Below, piece after piece: positions 60,617 to 64,000 of a DNA stretch of 64,000 nucleotides. The position numbers and the translations under genes were made by a program. Position 1 is the stretch's first letter, and the number at the start of each line of letters is the position of its first letter. Location of the stretch: positions 4,650,001 to 4,714,000 of the forward strand of contig NZ_JBHSBU010000001.1 of the NCBI RefSeq assembly GCF_042650885.1, in the 5' to 3' direction. The DNA comes from Chitinimonas_A lacunae (GTDB taxonomy: Bacteria; Pseudomonadota; Gammaproteobacteria; Burkholderiales; Chitinimonadaceae). The notes below the pieces were generated by a model. The model was given only the letters and a program-made list of their open reading frames with translations, was not told the origin of the DNA and did no database searches.

Positions 60617-61546
60617 TCAGGCGCGTTCTGCGACCCGTTCGCCCAGCAGACCGGACGGACGGAACACCAGCACCAGGATCAGCACCATAAAGGCGAAGAT
60701 GTCTTGGTAGTGGCTGCCCAGGAAGTTATTGGTCAGCGGTCCGATATAGCCGGCACCGACCGATTCGATGACGCCGAGCAGAATGCCACCCGCCACCGCG
60801 CCAGCCAGATTGCCGATACCCCCGAGCACGGCGGCGGTAAAGGCCTTGAGACCGATCATAAAGCCCATGTAGGCGTGGGCCTGACCATAGTTGGCCGCCA
60901 CCATCACACCGGCGATGGCGCCGAGGGCCGAGCCGATCACGAAGGTCATCGAGATCACATAGTTGATATTGACCCCCATCAAACCCGCGACCGCCGGGTT
61001 CTGCGCCACGGCCCGCATCGCACGACCGAGCTTGGTGCGCTCGACCATCAGCAGCAGGCCGACCATCACCCCGACCGCCAGCACGATGATGGCAATCTGT
61101 AGATCGGTGATGCTGGCGCCGAAGATGGTATGGACCTCATGCGACAGGATGGGCGGGAACTGGCGGTAGTTACGACCCCAGATCAGCATCGCCGCCTGTT
61201 GCAGCACGATGGACACACCGATCGCGGTAATCAGTGGAGCCAGGCGTGGTGCCTTGCGCAGCGGCCGGTAGGCCACCCGCTCGATGCCGTAACCGAGCGC
61301 CATGGTGACGGGAATGGCCAGCATCAGACTGACCAGCAGCAGGGCTGCGCCAGGCAGGTCGATGCCGAATCCCGTCAACAGGTTGATGATGGTGATCGTC
61401 ACCATGGCGCCCACCATCACCACTTCGCCGTGGGCGAAGTTGATCAGCTGCAAGATGCCGTAGACCATGGTGTAGCCCAGTGCGATCAGCGCATAGATGC
61501 TGCCGACGACCAGGCCGTTCAGGATTTGTTGCAGAAAAATATCCAC
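60617..61546 (-). CDS. livH: Branched-chain amino-acid ABC permease LivH
   Basis: 309 residues from a GTG at 61546 preceded by GAGGG; longer frames upstream are not family-like. Eight membrane helices. QILNGLVVGSIYALIALGYTMVYGILQLINFAHGE is the LivH signature, and the EAA loop is in RTKLGRAMRAVAQNPAVAGLMGVN. It lies in the operon livK-livH-livM-livG-livF. Confidence 0.94.
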   Translation of the reverse strand: MDIFLQQILNGLVVGSIYALIALGYTMVYGILQLINFAHGEVVMVGAMVTITIINLLTGFGIDLPGAALLLVSLMLAIPVTMALGYGIERVAYRPLRKAPRLAPLITAIGVSIVLQQAAMLIWGRNYRQFPPILSHEVHTIFGASITDLQIAIIVLAVGVMVGLLLMVERTKLGRAMRAVAQNPAVAGLMGVNINYVISMTFVIGSALGAIAGVMVAANYGQAHAYMGFMIGLKAFTAAVLGGIGNLAGAVAGGILLGVIESVGAGYIGPLTNNFLGSHYQDIFAFMVLILVLVFRPSGLLGERVAERA

Positions 61547-61647
61547 GTTTCGGCCCTCTTTAAGGCGTAGAGGTCCCCACTGCACCGGACTCGCAGGTGC
61601 AGGGCGGGTTTCTAATATTGTTATCGCTGGGGGATGTTGCGAAAGAC

Positions 61648-61682
61648 AAGGGGGGCGACACAGATTGCGCGGCATCGCCCCC
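61648..61682 (-). terminator. Hairpin between livK and livH
   Basis: GGGGGCGA / TCGCCCCC 8-bp stem around ~15 bases on the minus strand, with a T-containing tail (CTTGTCTTTC). It may partly stop transcription after livK, raising the binding-protein level over the membrane parts, a common arrangement. Confidence 0.5.
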
Positions 61683-61704
61683 GCTTTGCGTTAATGCTCA
61701 GTGT

Positions 61705-62979
61705 TTATTGCTTGGCCGGTTCCTTGGCATCGGCCGGTTTGGCGGCTTCGGCCGGTGCGGCAGCAGCGGCGTCGGCAGCAGGACCGCCCACGGTGGAGGC
61801 CATTTCCCACTTGTTGCCCTTGACCTGATAGATGGTCACGGCGCCGCCGATCACATCACCCTTCTCGTCGAACTTGATCTTGCCGGTCACGCCGTTGTGC
61901 TCGATCTTGGCCAGTTCCGGCAGGAACTTGGCCGGTTCGGTCGAGCCAGCCTTCTTCATCGCTTCGACCACGGCCATGGTAGCGTCGTAGGTGAACGGTG
62001 CGTAGAGCTGAATCTCGGCGTTGAACTTGGCCTTGTACTTGTCGTTGAACGAGGCGTAGCCAGGCATCTTGTCCTTGGGCAGACCCGGTTGCGAGGCGTA
62101 CTGGCCTTCGGCGGCGTCGCCGGCCAGGTTGATGAACTCACCGGTCTGGAAGCCGTCGCCGCCCAGCAGCTTGGCGGTCAGGCCGAGTTTCTTCATCTGC
62201 TTGGCCATCGGGCCGGCTTGGGCGTCCATGCCGCCGTAGAACACCACATCGGGCTTCTTGCCTTTGATCGAGGTCAGGATGGCATTGAAGTCGGTGGACT
62301 GGTTGGTGGTGAACTCGCGGCCGACGATTTCGGCACCCTTGGCCTTGGCGGCCTTTTCGAATTCATCGGCCAGACCCTGACCGTAGGCGGTACGGTCGTC
62401 GACGATGGCGACCTTCTTGGCCTTGAGACCGTCAACGGCGTATTCGCCGAGCGCCTTGCCCTGGGCGATGTCGTTGGCGATCACCCGGAAGGTGGTCTTA
62501 TAGCCCTGGTTGGTATAGGTAACGGCGGTGGAGGAGGGGGAGATCTGCGGAATGCCGCTGTCCGAGTAGATCTTGGAGGCCGGGATCGAGGTACCCGAGT
62601 TCAGGTGGCCGATCACGGCAGCGACCTTGGCGTCAACAAAGCGCTGGGCCACGGTGGTGGCGGTCTTCGGGTCGGCCTGGTCGTCTTCGGACAGCAGTTC
62701 GAACTTGACCTTCTTGCCACCGATCTCGACGCCGCCGGCAGCGTTCAACTCATCTACGGCGAGCCGGGCGCCGTTTTCATTATCTTTGCCCAGGTGGGCG
62801 ATATTGCCAGTCAAAGGCGCAGCGTGGCCGATCTTGACGACAGCGTCGCCGCCGGCGCTGGGCTGGGCGGCTGCGGGTTCTTGCGGACCCGCTTCGGCCG
62901 TCTTTTCCGGCGCTTTTTCGCCGCAAGCGGCCAGCGCCAGAACAGCGGAGGCGATCAGACTGTAGCGTGCCAAGGTCAT
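61705..62979 (-). CDS. livK: Branched-chain amino-acid binding protein LivK/LivJ-like lipoprotein
   Basis: 424 residues. Signal peptide with lipobox LALAACGEK, then the type I periplasmic-binding fold: VKIGHAAPLTGNIAHLGKDNENGARLAVDELN, AAVIGHLNSGTSIPASKIYSDSGIPQISPSSTAV, KVAIVDDRTAYGQGLADEFEKA. The C-terminus is an Ala/Pro-rich tail (ca. residues 400-424). First gene of the operon. Ligand specificity cannot be fixed beyond branched-chain or related amino acids. Confidence 0.94.
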   Translation of the reverse strand: MTLARYSLIASAVLALAACGEKAPEKTAEAGPQEPAAAQPSAGGDAVVKIGHAAPLTGNIAHLGKDNENGARLAVDELNAAGGVEIGGKKVKFELLSEDDQADPKTATTVAQRFVDAKVAAVIGHLNSGTSIPASKIYSDSGIPQISPSSTAVTYTNQGYKTTFRVIANDIAQGKALGEYAVDGLKAKKVAIVDDRTAYGQGLADEFEKAAKAKGAEIVGREFTTNQSTDFNAILTSIKGKKPDVVFYGGMDAQAGPMAKQMKKLGLTAKLLGGDGFQTGEFINLAGDAAEGQYASQPGLPKDKMPGYASFNDKYKAKFNAEIQLYAPFTYDATMAVVEAMKKAGSTEPAKFLPELAKIEHNGVTGKIKFDEKGDVIGGAVTIYQVKGNKWEMASTVGGPAADAAAAAPAEAAKPADAKEPAKQ

Positions 62980-63203
62980 GAATGTTTCCCCTTAATTAGA
63001 GTTGAACGCGGTACGAAAGCGGTACTAAATATAGCCGGGCGGCGTAAAAAAGCACGGCTTGCTGTGAACCACCGGGCGCTATCGCTAACCCGCGTGAATA
63101 TTGCGCTCTAGCTTTGACGATTGTCAACGTGAGGGAAAACCCTGAAACCCTGCTGCCATGCGCCTCCAGAGCGGATTGGTGATAATTGACCGTGAGTTTT
63201 TTA

Positions 63204-64000
63204 CTAGACGCTCAAATCGATTTTCTGCACGGTTCCGACCGTGCCATTTTCATTTAGAAATATGCCGGTCTGACGGACCTGGCCGTGCCGGTTGTTGCTC
63301 GAATCGGTCAGGGCAAAGTCGGTGGCGGCATGTCCCAGATGCAAGGCGCCCACGCCCAGCTCTCCCACCCCCATCAGACGACTGCCGCCCGCCTCATCGC
63401 GGGTCCACACTTTGAGCGAGGCCCAGACGGCGTCGCTTTCGTCGATCCAGCCGTTTCGGTCGTCGTCGAAGGTCGCGAGATCACCAAAGCCGTCGCCGCT
63501 CTGCGCACCGAACAGCTCGCTGCCGTCGTTGACCTGGCCGTCGCCATTGCGGTCGAGTGCCACAAAGCCGCTGCCGGGCAGCAGAAACGATATCGACTCT
63601 TGCTGACCGTCAGCATCGAGATCGAAACGGATCTTGTCCTCGCTGAGACTGGCGGAGGCCGCGCCGAAGTTGATCACCAGCGGGTCTTTCTGCGGCCGGG
63701 CGGGACCGGCGCTTAAGCGGGTTTCGCTGTATTCCTGATAGTCACGGTAGAGGTCGAGCGCTGCGTCGAATTCGATGCTGCGGCCATCGGCGGTGACGAT
63801 CTGGCCGCTTGCGCTAAAGCGGGTGGATTCGGTCTCGCGCAGCATCGATTGCTGTTGATAGTCGATCCGCCAGGCCACCCCGCTGTCGGGAGCGGGCGTC
63901 GGGGCGGGGGAATTGCCCTGGCGCAGGCCGGGGGGGAACAGGTCGTCCAGTTCGATCTCGCGGCCGGTCAGTTGTTTGACGAAGGCCCGCACCATATTCC
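63204..64000 (-). CDS. Calcium-binding EF-hand/dockerin-like protein, 5' part outside the window
   Basis: At least 263 residues; the frame runs to the window edge and the first in-window methionine lacks a spaced ribosome site. Relatives have more sequence before a segment like VRAFVKQLTGREIELDD, so the true start is probably beyond the window. EF-hand-like loops occur: DLDADGQQES, DRNGDGQVNDGSELF and DDDRNGWIDESDAVW. A Gly/Leu-rich C-terminal part resembles beta-rich secreted or cell-surface proteins. Function unknown. Confidence 0.75.
   Translation of the reverse strand, partial: NMVRAFVKQLTGREIELDDLFPPGLRQGNSPAPTPAPDSGVAWRIDYQQQSMLRETESTRFSASGQIVTADGRSIEFDAALDLYRDYQEYSETRLSAGPARPQKDPLVINFGAASASLSEDKIRFDLDADGQQESISFLLPGSGFVALDRNGDGQVNDGSELFGAQSGDGFGDLATFDDDRNGWIDESDAVWASLKVWTRDEAGGSRLMGVGELGVGALHLGHAATDFALTDSSNNRHGQVRQTGIFLNENGTVGTVQKIDLSV

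Overview
The window is a GC-rich bacterial chromosome segment, most likely from a betaproteobacterium. The Neisseriales/Chromobacteriaceae side is my best guess. Evidence is the Gram-negative gene set: ratA/ratB, ilvGM, mltF, hpnDE, a TonB-dependent receptor, an EmrAB-type pump and a livKHMGF operon. The taxonomic call is inference; no rRNA or marker alignment was possible. Most of the window is ordinary chromosome. One accessory, IS-rich, lower-GC patch sits at about 38.7-44.5 kb, directly downstream of a tRNA-Ser gene.

Layout. 0-9.8 kb: 3' end of an OGT-like (GT41) glycosyltransferase, ratB-ratA divergent from dnaB, an orphan parA with an exported TPR protein, an oddly arranged GDPD-type phosphodiesterase, an NhaR-like LysR regulator, and a TerC-family membrane protein. 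9.9-16.1 kb: a GGDEF-EAL c-di-GMP protein, two GNAT acetyltransferases, two tandem YidD-like genes with Cys-rich tails, map, and a lone ABC ATPase. 16.4-26.6 kb: an hpnD-orf-hpnE squalene cluster, a beta-lactamase-like serine hydrolase, an EamA exporter divergent from a LysR gene, a SemiSWEET, an ArnT/PMT-like glycosyltransferase, and a CHRD protein. 26.6-38.7 kb: a cold-shock protein, moaA-moeA, an amino-acid ABC permease, a Ser/Thr kinase with a periplasmic binding protein, a periplasmic peroxiredoxin, tRNA-Arg(CCT), oleate hydratase, mltF, and tRNA-Ser(CGA).

38.7-44.5 kb is the accessory patch: a frameshifted IS5-family (DUF772) element, an intact IS5-family element, an IS481 element, an IS903-like remnant, a 73-bp duplicated IS end, two small immunity-like proteins, and the C-terminal stub of a probable polymorphic toxin cut by the IS481. 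44.6-64 kb returns to housekeeping and transport: metY, a TonB-dependent receptor, ilvGM with a candidate leader peptide, a DUF99 protein, tetR-emrA-emrB with a strong operator-like dyad, an alpha/beta hydrolase, an NlpC/P60 lipoprotein, livKHMGF, and a truncated calcium-binding-type protein at the edge.

The most noteworthy non-genic structure is a dispersed AT-rich repeat of about 65-75 bp. It has a GGAAAA...TCTGCAAGA core, seven clear and three weaker copies, and lies almost always just after the stop codon of a gene that lacks a hairpin terminator. A second, GC-rich repeat family has three copies, one flanked by 22-bp inverted repeats like a MITE. Both were found by eye and have not been searched against any database.
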